Origin: an uncultured Rhodospirillaceae bacterium | GTDB taxonomy: Bacteria > Pseudomonadota > Alphaproteobacteria > Rhodospirillales > Casp-alpha2 | NCBI GenBank assembly: GCA_913030825.1 | Contig: CAJWCU010000009.1 | Coordinates: 62,001 to 126,000 of the forward strand | Direction: 5' to 3' | DNA length: 64,000 bases | Shown here: piece by piece, positions 17,134 through 24,674 of the stretch | Numbering within the stretch: position 1 is the first letter of the stretch | Layout: every line of letters starts with the position of its first letter | Translations under genes and position numbers: made by a program | Notes under the pieces: generated by a model | The model's database searches: none | Told to the model about the DNA's origin: nothing | What the model saw: only the letters and a program-made list of their open reading frames with translations

Positions 17134-18144
17134 ATGTCCGATACGGAAACCGCCTCGCAAGCCCCCCGCATTTGGGTTCTGGCCGACGACCGGCCCGGCA
17201 ACCGCAGCCAATGCCTGGGCGTGGCGCGGGTGTTGGGCCTGCCGTTCGAACGGAAGGACATCGCCTACGGCCCGCTGGTTCGCCTGCATAACGCGGTTCT
17301 GGGCGCATCGTTTCTGGCCATCACGCCGGACAGCCGCAAGAGCCTGACGCCGCCTTGGCCGGATTTGATCATCGGCGCCGGACGGCGCAGCGCCAGTGTC
17401 GCGCGCAAGATCAAGAAACTTTCCGGCGGCAGAACGAAGCTGGTGCACATCATGCACCCGGGGGCCGGGGCGGGGGATTTCGACCTGATCGCCCAGCCGG
17501 CCCATGACGCCCGCGCGCCCGCCGCCAATATTCTGAGTATTCCGGCCGCACCCCACGGCGTGACCGTGGAGGTCCTGGCCGAGGCCGCGGCAGAGTGGAA
17601 AGACGCTTTCGCGGAGTTGCCGCGCCCGTTGATTGCATTGATGGTCGGCGGCAGTACCCGGCGCCGCGAATTCGGCCCGGAAATGGCGGGCGAGGTCGCG
17701 GCCCTGGCCGCCAAGATGGCGAAAGACCGGGGCGGGGCGCTGCTGGTCTCGACCAGCCGCCGGGTCGAGGAATCGGAGGACCCCGGCACCATGCCGGCCT
17801 TGCTGAAACCGTTGGAGGACGTGCCCCATTACATCTACCGCTGGGGCGATCCGCGCGGGAATCCCTACATGGGATACCTGGCCCATGCCGAGACGGTCAT
17901 CGTCACCGGAGATTCCGTTTCCATGTCGACGGAAGCCTGCGCCCGGGCGGGGCCGGTCTATCTCTACAATCCGCCGCCGCTGATCACGCCGAAGCACAAG
18001 CGATTCCACGATTTTCTGTTCGCGGGTGGCTACGCTCGGCCGCTGACGGCGGAAACGGCGTTGGAAGATTGGACTCATGCCCCGCTGAACCCAGCGGAAG
18101 ACGTGGCCCGGGCGATCCGCGAGCGCTTCGCCATCGGGGCCTGA
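17134..18144 (+). CDS. ELM1-like protein (mitochondrial fission ELM1 family, DUF1022)
   Basis: A 336-residue protein of the bacterial ELM1/DUF1022 family, named after a plant mitochondrial fission factor; the bacterial role is unknown. The N-terminal IWVLADDRPGNRSQCLGVARVLG is the family signature. The repeated beta-alpha pattern, PDLIIGAGRRSASVARKIKK, and the C-terminal TGDSVSMSTEACARAGPVYLYNP (near 265) are reminiscent of GT-B glycosyltransferases. It lies inside the putative catabolic cluster with a 74-bp spacer before it and a 102-bp spacer after it, so it may be a bystander. Confidence 0.88.
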   Translation: MSDTETASQAPRIWVLADDRPGNRSQCLGVARVLGLPFERKDIAYGPLVRLHNAVLGASFLAITPDSRKSLTPPWPDLIIGAGRRSASVARKIKKLSGGRTKLVHIMHPGAGAGDFDLIAQPAHDARAPAANILSIPAAPHGVTVEVLAEAAAEWKDAFAELPRPLIALMVGGSTRRREFGPEMAGEVAALAAKMAKDRGGALLVSTSRRVEESEDPGTMPALLKPLEDVPHYIYRWGDPRGNPYMGYLAHAETVIVTGDSVSMSTEACARAGPVYLYNPPPLITPKHKRFHDFLFAGGYARPLTAETALEDWTHAPLNPAEDVARAIRERFAIGA

Positions 18145-18246
18145 CTTTCGTCCCGTTGCGCCTTGTTCCTGATGCGCTACCATGCGCGCCGGCGATGACC
18201 CGGCGGAGACAAGACCGGCAGGCGCCCCGATCGCGAGGAGACGACC

Positions 18247-19254
18247 ATGACCAGAGAGCTGCAATTCGGCATCCAGACCAACGGCATCAAGCACACCCAC
18301 GCCGATCCCATGCCCGACGTGGATACCCGGTTCCGCATGGTCAAGGAGGCGGGCGTCTTCGACTATGTCGACAAGACGCCGGACCCGGACCAGATCGAGG
18401 ATTTCGAAAAGGCGCGCGATAAATACGGCCTGCCGGTGCGCGCCGGCGGCTGGTTCTACGTCCTGGGCGAGGACGAGGCGCTGTTGGAAAAGAACCTGGA
18501 AACGGGCAACCGGTTGGGCTCCCTGGTTCATAACACCCAGATCAAGATTCACCATGCCCAGGGCCATGTGGTGACGGACGAGGAAGTCCTGAACGCCTAT
18601 CTATGGGCGGCGGAACTGGGCGACAAATACGGCGTCACGCCGTGCTTCGAGGTCCATGTGAACATGTGGTCGGAGGATTTTGCCCGGGTCGCCCGCGTCG
18701 GCCGCATGGTCGAAGAACGCAACGTCGAATTCAACATTACCCTCGACCACAGCCATGTGATCTTCAAGATCGATAATCCCAAGGAACAGAAGATCTTCGA
18801 CACGGACAAGCAGATCGCGGCGGGCGAGGTGATCCTCGATCCCTACACGCCGGGCAACGTCGTCGAACAATGGATCAAGGCGGGATGGGTGCGCCATTGC
18901 CACGCTCGCGCAGCCATTCCCAACAACCCGGTCAACGAGACGGGACGCCATCCCGACGGCAGCGTCGGCCGCGGCATCCAGTATCCCTTCGTTCAACCCA
19001 AACCCGGCGAATATCACGCCGATTGGGACGGCGCGCTGTTGGAGCCGTGGAAGGAATGCATCCGCATGTTGATGCGCCACCACGCCGCCGATCCGGCGGG
19101 CAAGCTGGGCCAGATTTCGACCGAGTTCATTCCCGGCACCGATTACGGCGAAGGCTGCAAGTATTCGCTGTTCGATCAGGCGGTCGCCTGCGTCGAATGG
19201 ATGCGGGAAACCTGGGACGACATCCAGAAAGATGCCGAAGGCGCGGCGGCCTGA
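18247..19254 (+). CDS. TIM-barrel sugar isomerase/epimerase-like protein (AP endonuclease 2 superfamily)
   Basis: A 335-residue protein of the xylose isomerase-like TIM-barrel superfamily. Metal-binding residues expected in this fold are visible: the Glu and His of CFEVHVNMWSEDF (near 137), the Asp and His of NITLDHSHVIF (near 165), the His pair in VRHCHARAAIP (near 215), and the late Glu in STEFIPGTDYG. It probably isomerises or epimerises a sugar or sugar-acid-like compound in the cytoplasm. It starts after a GAGGAG ribosome site. Its position between the dioxygenase/oxidoreductase pair and the convergent FAH-type hydrolase supports a role in one catabolic route, but the substrate is not identifiable. 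Confidence 0.78.
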   Translation: MTRELQFGIQTNGIKHTHADPMPDVDTRFRMVKEAGVFDYVDKTPDPDQIEDFEKARDKYGLPVRAGGWFYVLGEDEALLEKNLETGNRLGSLVHNTQIKIHHAQGHVVTDEEVLNAYLWAAELGDKYGVTPCFEVHVNMWSEDFARVARVGRMVEERNVEFNITLDHSHVIFKIDNPKEQKIFDTDKQIAAGEVILDPYTPGNVVEQWIKAGWVRHCHARAAIPNNPVNETGRHPDGSVGRGIQYPFVQPKPGEYHADWDGALLEPWKECIRMLMRHHAADPAGKLGQISTEFIPGTDYGEGCKYSLFDQAVACVEWMRETWDDIQKDAEGAAA

Positions 19255-19272
19255 CGGGACGGGCCCGTCAGG
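19250..19272. terminator. Hairpin between convergent genes
   Basis: Perfect 9-bp stem CCTGACGGG / CCCGTCAGG with a 5-base loop; the TGA stop of the TIM-barrel gene lies inside the left arm. It sits exactly between two convergent genes and could end both transcripts, but it has no T tract on either side, so a rho-independent mechanism is uncertain. Confidence 0.4.
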
Positions 19273-19284
19273 CGCGCGCCGGTC

Positions 19285-20133
19285 TTAGGTCGGCCAGGCT
19301 TTGACCTCGGTCTTCTGCTCGCCCAGGCCCTCGATGCCGACGCGCATGACGTCGCCGTCTTTCAGGAACCGCGGCGGCTTCATGCCCAGGCCGACGCCCG
19401 GCGGCGTGCCCGTGGCGATGATGTCGCCAGGCATCAGGGTCATGTACTGGCTGACCACGGACACCAGGGTGTAGACGTCGAACACCATGGTCCTGGTGTT
19501 TCCGTCCTGCATCGTCTGGCCGGAAACTTCGCACCAGATACGCAGGTTCTGCGGGTCCGGCACTTCGTCCGGCGTGACCAGCCAGGGGCCGAAGGGGGCG
19601 AAGGTATCGAAGCTCTTGCCTTTCACCCATTGGCCGGTGGTATCCAGCTGGTAGGCGCGTTCCGACACGTCGTTCATGATCGCGAAGCCGGCGATATGGG
19701 CGCCGGCGTCGGCTTTTTCGACGTATTGCGCGCGTTTGCCGATGACGACGGCCAATTCGGCCTCCCAGTCGCCTTTTTCGGATCCCTTGGGCAACACGAC
19801 CGGGTCCATGGGGCCGGACAGCGAGGTGATCGCTTTTGAGAAGATGATCGGCTCGGACGGCAGGTCCATGCCCGCCTCGGCGGCGTGATCGGCGTAGTTC
19901 AGGCCGATGGCGACGATCTTGCCGACGCCGTTCACGGGGGCGCCGAGGCGCGGATTGCCGCTGACGGCGGGGAATTCTTCGGGATCCATACCGCTCAGGC
20001 GCGCCAGGCGGTCACCGGCCAACGCCTCGGGCGTGATATCGGGAATGCGGTCGGACAGGTCGCGGATGCGCCCGGCCGGGTCCAAAAGGCCCGGCTTCTC
20101 TTCGCCCTTCGGGCCATAGCGCAGCAGTCTCAT
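19285..20133 (-). CDS. Fumarylacetoacetate hydrolase family protein
   Basis: A 282-residue protein with the FAH fold in its C-terminal two thirds. The start of the catalytic domain, KIVAIGLNYADHAAEAG (near 72), and the acidic metal ligands, including the DWEAELAVVIGK motif (near 122), are intact, as are NDVSERAYQ and the late GDIIATGTPPGVG. Family members hydrolyse or decarboxylate acylpyruvates and related 2-oxo acids, for example 2,4-diketo-3-deoxy sugar acids or fumarylpyruvate. It is convergent with the TIM-barrel gene and is likely to act at the end of the same pathway (inference). Confidence 0.9.
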   Translation of the reverse strand: MRLLRYGPKGEEKPGLLDPAGRIRDLSDRIPDITPEALAGDRLARLSGMDPEEFPAVSGNPRLGAPVNGVGKIVAIGLNYADHAAEAGMDLPSEPIIFSKAITSLSGPMDPVVLPKGSEKGDWEAELAVVIGKRAQYVEKADAGAHIAGFAIMNDVSERAYQLDTTGQWVKGKSFDTFAPFGPWLVTPDEVPDPQNLRIWCEVSGQTMQDGNTRTMVFDVYTLVSVVSQYMTLMPGDIIATGTPPGVGLGMKPPRFLKDGDVMRVGIEGLGEQKTEVKAWPT

Positions 20134-20239
20134 GGATGGTGCTCCCCAGCTTGGTCTCGGTTCGGTGTTGCGATGGGTTTCTCGGCGGAGCCGCCGGTGG
20201 CCGCATTAGGCTTCGCTGCGTGCACGAGGTCAAGTGGGC

Positions 20240-20256
20240 TTAGATGCAATTTTATG
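20240..20256 (+). promoter_or_regulatory. AT-rich element, copy 1 of 3 (TTAGAT-GC-AATTTTATG)
   Basis: This 17-base element lies in the divergent region between the FAH-type gene and the first TadE gene, 87 bp before the TadE start codon. It matches the elements at 28283-28299 and 44226-44242 at 15 or more of 17 bases. The surrounding sequence is also AT-rich. A shared regulator-binding site is inferred. Confidence 0.45.
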
Positions 20257-20343
20257 AAAGTTTTATAGAGTATTGAAAACATTTAATATTTTTGTTCGCC
20301 ACACAGGCTGGGTCTAAAATGTGGTCGAAAGGGTTTTTCGGCC

Positions 20344-20988
20344 ATGAGTCTGATCGGACTGCAATTGCATCGCTGGCGACGGCCTGTCTTCAGGCGGCCG
20401 GGCCGCGCCTGGGCGCCGGGGGATGAGCGCGGCTCGACCCTGATCGAATTCGCCTTCGCGGCCCCTCTGGTGGTCCTGATGATCGTCGGCACCATCGAAT
20501 TCGGCATGATCATGTTCGTTTCGACGCTGATGGAGAGCGCGCTGCGCGATGCCGCCCGCTTCGGGATCACCGGCCAGGAACCGGCCGAGGGCACGCGCCT
20601 GGAACAGATCGTCGCGATCATCAAGCACCGCACCATCGGCCTGGTCGACATGGCCGACGCCAAGGTCGAGGTTCTGGTCTATCCGACCTTCGGCGATGTC
20701 GGCCGGGGGGAAGAATTCGTCGACGGCAACGGCAACGGTGCCTACGACGCGGGTGAGACCTTCACCGACGAAAACGCCAACGGCGCGCATGACAACGACG
20801 TCGGCGCGGCCGGCGCGGGCGAGGCGGGGGCGATCGTCGCCTACCGCTTGGAATATGCCTGGCCGCTGCGCACGCCCATGGCCGGGCATCTGATCGGCCA
20901 TGACGGCAAGTTCATCCTGAAATCCGCCATCGCGGTGCGGAATGAGCCTTATGATCAGGCTATCGGCGCCCCGGCGCCGGGCGGGTGA
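20344..20988 (+). CDS. TadE-like minor pilin with EF-hand-like calcium loops
   Basis: A 214-residue pseudopilin of the Tad pilus. The cytoplasmic N-terminus (1-28) is basic and Pro-rich; the TadE segment GSTLIEFAFAAPLVVLMIVGTIEFGMIMF (30-58) holds the conserved Glu at E35 and the membrane helix. The rest is periplasmic. Residues 127-138 form a textbook EF-hand loop (D127, N129, N131, G132, D135, E138), followed by a second loop (D142, N144, N146, G147, D150) without the final Glu. Calcium binding is therefore likely (inference). It is separated from the main tad locus by 6 kb and is followed directly by a second TadE-like gene. Confidence 0.85.
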   Translation: MSLIGLQLHRWRRPVFRRPGRAWAPGDERGSTLIEFAFAAPLVVLMIVGTIEFGMIMFVSTLMESALRDAARFGITGQEPAEGTRLEQIVAIIKHRTIGLVDMADAKVEVLVYPTFGDVGRGEEFVDGNGNGAYDAGETFTDENANGAHDNDVGAAGAGEAGAIVAYRLEYAWPLRTPMAGHLIGHDGKFILKSAIAVRNEPYDQAIGAPAPGG

Positions 20989-21002
20989 GGAGGCTGCGCG
21001 TC

Positions 21003-21587
21003 ATGGCCATGGCCCTGATTTCCGCGGGTTTCGGTTCCTGCCTGCGCCGGTTCGCTGATTTCGCCCGCGACCGGCGGGGCACGATTTCCGTCGAATTGGC
21101 CTTCGTCGTGCCCGTGCTGACGACGCTGTTGATGTCGGGGGTCGAGGTCACGCGCTACGTCCTGATCAATCAGAAGCTGGAGCGCACGGCGGCGACCGTG
21201 GGCGATTTGATCTCGCGCATGCCGGAACTGACGGAAGGCGATATCGCGTCTTTCTTCGCGGCCTCGGACCAAGTCATGACGCCCTATGACGTGCGGATCG
21301 ACGGGCGGGTGATCCTGTCGTCCATCGCGCGGGACGGCGGCGGGCCGGAAATCATCTGGCAGCGGACGTACGGCACCGTTTCCGCCGACAGCCGGTTCGG
21401 CGGCACCGGCGATGCGGCGGTCCTGCCCCCGGATTTTCAGGTCCGCGACAGCGAAAACGTCATCACGGCCGAGGTCTTCTACAACTTCGAGCCGATCATG
21501 ATGACCGGCGTGTTGGAGGCCAAGCAACTTTATTCCAACGCCGTGTTCCGCCCCCGGTTCGGCAGCCTGACCACCGTCTTGCCGTGA
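21003..21587 (+). CDS. TadE/TadG-like minor pilin
   Basis: A 194-residue pseudopilin. After a short basic N-terminus, the segment RRGTISVELAFVVPVLTTLLMSGVEVTRYVLI carries the TadE-type Glu and the single membrane helix; the remainder is a periplasmic domain rich in beta structure with no cysteines. The ATG at 21003 is chosen because GAGGAGG precedes it by a normal distance; an upstream GTG overlapping the previous stop codon lacks this. The ribosome site overlaps the stop of the first TadE gene, so the two are translated from one message and probably form a pair at the pilus base or tip. Confidence 0.82.
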   Translation: MAMALISAGFGSCLRRFADFARDRRGTISVELAFVVPVLTTLLMSGVEVTRYVLINQKLERTAATVGDLISRMPELTEGDIASFFAASDQVMTPYDVRIDGRVILSSIARDGGGPEIIWQRTYGTVSADSRFGGTGDAAVLPPDFQVRDSENVITAEVFYNFEPIMMTGVLEAKQLYSNAVFRPRFGSLTTVLP

Positions 21588-21660
21588 CCGCCGCCGGGTA
21601 ACGCACCCCACACCCCATCGTGATTTGGCCTGCCTCCGCCGGGCACGCGATACTGCCGCC

Positions 21661-22359
21661 ATGAAACATGCGATTGCATTTGGGGTTGCGGCCCTCGTGG
21701 CTTCGACCATGGCCTGGGCCTCGTCGGCGCCCGGATTGCCGGCGGACCTACTGGCCCGGGGGTGGGAGGAAATCACCTTCGACGGCAAGGTGCCCAACCG
21801 CTACGCGGCCTGCGGCGACGGTTGTGTGGAAGTCGCCACGGACGGCAGCGTATCCCTGGTCGGCCGTCCCCTGCCGGCAGACCTGACCGAGACGCCTATC
21901 GTCACCTGGGAATGGCGCGTCACGGCACCGCCGCCCGCCTCGGACCTGACCGTGAAGGGGCAGGACGACCGGGCCTTGGCAGTCTACGTCACCTTTCCTT
22001 ACGATCCGGACAAGGCCAGTTTCGGTGAGAACCTGCTGCGTCCCTTAATCGAGGTCTTTCGCGGCCGGGATACCCCGGCGCGGTCCATCGCCTATGTCTG
22101 GGCCGGATACGGGGCGCCAGGGGAGGTCGTGCGCAGCCCGTATTACGGTGATGTCAACGTCATGGTCGTGGCACGCATCGCCGACGCACCCGTCGGCCAA
22201 TGGCTGCGGGAAACCATCGACGTCGCCGCCGACCACGAACGGATCTTCGGGTTTCGCCCGGATAAATCGGCGCATGTTCTGATCGGCGCCGACAGCGACG
22301 ACCGCGGCGTCGCCAATACGGGGCGCGTTCGCGGGATTTCCTTTCAACCCCGCCGGTAG
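21661..22359 (+). CDS. DUF3047 family exported protein
   Basis: A 232-residue protein with a signal peptide (about 1-20, MKHAIAFGVAALVASTMAWA) and a DUF3047 domain of unknown function. Family marks include ITFDGKVPNRYAA, ETPIVTWEWRV, GQDDRALAVYVTF, and SIAYVWAGYGAPGEVVRSPYYGDVNVMVV. It should reside in the periplasm. The start codon is set by the signal peptide. It lies between the TadE pair and the ars genes, 73 bp after the former; no link to either is evident. Confidence 0.82.
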   Translation: MKHAIAFGVAALVASTMAWASSAPGLPADLLARGWEEITFDGKVPNRYAACGDGCVEVATDGSVSLVGRPLPADLTETPIVTWEWRVTAPPPASDLTVKGQDDRALAVYVTFPYDPDKASFGENLLRPLIEVFRGRDTPARSIAYVWAGYGAPGEVVRSPYYGDVNVMVVARIADAPVGQWLRETIDVAADHERIFGFRPDKSAHVLIGADSDDRGVANTGRVRGISFQPRR

Positions 22360-22420
22360 CGCCCAACGCCCGACGACCGACAGACGGCCCGTCACACGAT
22401 TTTCACTTGCCGAATTTTGT

Positions 22421-22442
22421 TATTTCGGGAATAACCGAAATA
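22421..22442. promoter_or_regulatory. ArsR operator overlapping the arsR start codon
   Basis: Perfect inverted repeat TATTTCGG-GAATAA-CCGAAATA whose last base is the A of the arsR ATG. A TTGCCG box (22407-22412) and AATAAC (22430-22435) at 17-bp spacing would place the transcription start at or near the ATG itself. ArsR bound here would block both transcription and, if any leader exists, translation initiation. The repeat is seen; the role is inferred from its position. Confidence 0.6.
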
Positions 22443-22810
22443 TGAACGAGGCAGATTTCATCCCCCTGTTCGCGGCCCTGGCCCAGGAACATCGCCTGGC
22501 GGCCTTTCGCCTGTTGATGCGCGAAGGCCCGAACGGCCTGCCGGCGGGCGAGGTCGCGCGGCGCCTGAACGTCGCCCCATCAACCTTGTCCGCCCATTTG
22601 GCACAACTGTCCCAGGCCGGATTGCTGCGCGCGACCCGACGCAGCCAGAGCATCTATTACGCCATTGATGTCGAGGGGACGCGGCGGCTGATCTCGTATC
22701 TCACGGAAGACTGCTGCCAGGGCCGCCCGGAAATCTGCGGCTATGGCGATGCGCTCGATTGTTTGCCGGGCGGAGGCCCGACCCATAAGGAGGAAACCAC
22801 GGATGGCTGA
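22442..22810 (+). CDS. arsR: ArsR family arsenite-responsive repressor
   Basis: A 122-residue winged-helix repressor. The DNA-recognition region is LNVAPSTLSAHLAQLSQAGLLRATRRSQSIYYAID (43-76). The C-terminal cysteines C91, C92 and C99 in DCCQGRPEIC are the metalloid site of the Acidithiobacillus-type ArsR proteins, where As(III) binding causes release from DNA; C107 is extra. There is no ribosome site before the ATG and an inverted repeat ends on it, which fits a leaderless autoregulated gene. Its end overlaps the arsC start by 8 bp, indicating one operon with arsC and acr3. Confidence 0.9.
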   Translation: MNEADFIPLFAALAQEHRLAAFRLLMREGPNGLPAGEVARRLNVAPSTLSAHLAQLSQAGLLRATRRSQSIYYAIDVEGTRRLISYLTEDCCQGRPEICGYGDALDCLPGGGPTHKEETTDG

Positions 22811-23327
22811 CATGTCTACCGCCGACAAGACTTACAACGTTCTGTTCCTGTGCACCGGCAATTCGGCGCGCAGCATCATCGCCGAGGCGGTGTTGAACCG
22901 CGAAGGGCAGGGCCGCTTCGTCGGCTACAGCGCCGGCAGCCAGCCGGCGGGCCAGGTGAACCCCTATGCCTTGGATCTGCTGCGCAATCAGAATTTCCCG
23001 ACGGCCGATCTGCGATCGAAGAACTGGGACGAATTCGCCGAGCCGGGCGCGCCGCAGATGGATTTCGTCTTCACGGTCTGCGACAACGCCGCGAACGAGG
23101 TCTGCCCGATTTGGCCCGGGCAGCCGATGTCCGCCCATTGGGGCGTGCCGGACCCGGCAGCGGTCGAAGGTTCCGAAGCCGTTATTCGGGCGGCCTTCAC
23201 CGAAACCATGCGCTTCATGACAAACCGCATCTCGGTTTTCGTCAACCTGCCGCTGCAAAGCCTCGACAGGCTGGCCCTGCAGAAGCGCCTGAACGAAATC
23301 GGCCAGGGCGAGACGGAAGCCGTCTAG
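22803..23327 (+). CDS. arsC: Arsenate reductase, low-molecular-weight phosphatase type
   Basis: A 174-residue cytoplasmic enzyme that reduces arsenate to arsenite. The phosphatase-type loop CTGNSARS (C17 to S24) is intact, and the resolving cysteines are C93 and C101 in TVCDNAANEVCPIW, which points to a thiol-relay mechanism of the thioredoxin-linked type. The start at 22803 follows AAGGAGG and overlaps the end of arsR. Its product, arsenite, is the substrate of the Acr3 pump encoded next. Confidence 0.9.
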   Translation: MADMSTADKTYNVLFLCTGNSARSIIAEAVLNREGQGRFVGYSAGSQPAGQVNPYALDLLRNQNFPTADLRSKNWDEFAEPGAPQMDFVFTVCDNAANEVCPIWPGQPMSAHWGVPDPAAVEGSEAVIRAAFTETMRFMTNRISVFVNLPLQSLDRLALQKRLNEIGQGETEAV

Positions 23328-23380
23328 ATCGCGCCCCGCCGACGTAAATCCATGCAACGATAGAAGAAACGGACCCTGCC

Positions 23381-24421
23381 ATGAGCCTGTTTGAACGATA
23401 TCTGTCCCTTTGGGTGGCCCTCTGCATCGCCGCCGGTGTGCTGCTGGGCAACCTGTTCCCCGGCATTTTCCAGGTCGTCGCGTCCTGGGAATACGCTTCG
23501 GTCAACCTGGTCGTCGCCGTGCTGATCTGGGCCATGGTCTATCCCATGATGGTGGCCGTCGATTTCGCCAGCCTGAAGGGCATCCACCGCCGCCCCAAGG
23601 GGCTGATCATCACGGTGGTCGTCAACTGGCTGATCAAGCCGTTCACCATGGCGGCGCTCGGTGTGTTGTTCTTCAAGACGTTGTTCGCCGATTTCATCGA
23701 TCCGGCCAATGCGGATCAATACATCGCAGGATTGATCCTGCTGGGGGCGGCGCCCTGCACGGCGATGGTCTTCGTCTGGTCCTATCTGACCAAAGGTGAC
23801 GCCAATTACACGCTGGTCCAGGTGTCGTTGAACGACGTCATCATGGTGTTCGCCTTCGCGCCGATCGTCGCGCTGCTGCTGGGTGTCACGGACATCGAGG
23901 TACCCTGGCAGACACTGTTGCTGTCGGTGGGTCTGTACGTGGTCATTCCCTTGGCTGCCGGGATGGCGACGCGCCACATGCTGGCCCGGGGGCGGGATGC
24001 AGAACGGGAAGAGGCCGCGGTCGCCCGGTTCACCGGCGCGGTCAAACCGTTCTCGATCCTCGGTCTGTTGGCCACGGTCGTCCTGCTGTTCGGCTTCCAG
24101 GGCCACGTCATCGTCGAACGCCCGTTGCTGATCGGTCTGATCGCCGTGCCGTTGCTGGTGCAGTCCTACGGCATCTTCGCCGTCGCCTATGGGGCGGCCT
24201 GGGCCTGGCGCGTGCCGCACAACGTGGCGGCTCCTTGCGCCCTGATCGGTACGTCCAATTTCTTCGAGCTGGCGGTCGCCGTGGCCATCGGCCTGTTCGG
24301 GCTGAATTCGGGCGCGGCGCTGGTTACCGTCGTCGGCGTTCTGGTTGAGGTGCCGGTGATGCTGTCCCTGGTCGCTTTCGCCAATGCGACCCGCAACCGC
24401 TTTCCAGCCGCCCCGGAATAG
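23381..24421 (+). CDS. acr3: ACR3-family arsenite efflux transporter
   Basis: A 346-residue inner-membrane carrier with ten predicted helices, of the BART superfamily. The functionally required cysteine is C126 in [33 protein letters not shown], a segment typical of Acr3. It exports As(III) using the proton gradient. It starts 53 bp after arsC in the same direction and completes a minimal arsR-arsC-acr3 resistance operon. Confidence 0.92.
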   Translation: MSLFERYLSLWVALCIAAGVLLGNLFPGIFQVVASWEYASVNLVVAVLIWAMVYPMMVAVDFASLKGIHRRPKGLIITVVVNWLIKPFTMAALGVLFFKTLFADFIDPANADQYIAGLILLGAAPCTAMVFVWSYLTKGDANYTLVQVSLNDVIMVFAFAPIVALLLGVTDIEVPWQTLLLSVGLYVVIPLAAGMATRHMLARGRDAEREEAAVARFTGAVKPFSILGLLATVVLLFGFQGHVIVERPLLIGLIAVPLLVQSYGIFAVAYGAAWAWRVPHNVAAPCALIGTSNFFELAVAVAIGLFGLNSGAALVTVVGVLVEVPVMLSLVAFANATRNRFPAAPE

Positions 24422-24674
24422 CGCCGTTCCGAAGGCTCAAGAACCCAGGTTAAAGGTTGGTTTGGGCCTTACTTCTGGCCTATGGCGGTAAGACGCCGCC
24501 GCGCCGTACAATCGAGCTGTTCGGTTCTTATGGGGGACCGGACCGGGTCTGTTATCGGTGAAACACGGAGGCAGGGCCGTATCCGCGTTCTATACGCGAA
24601 ACCGTTCGCCGGGAGGCGGGCGCGTGTATAGGGGAAAGCGGATCGTGCGGACGGCCGCCTCAAAGGAGGCGGAA

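Noticed and set aside
16954-18567. 537-codon minus-strand open frame
   Set aside because: Spans the antisense of three well-supported genes and looks like reversed GC-rich coding sequence.
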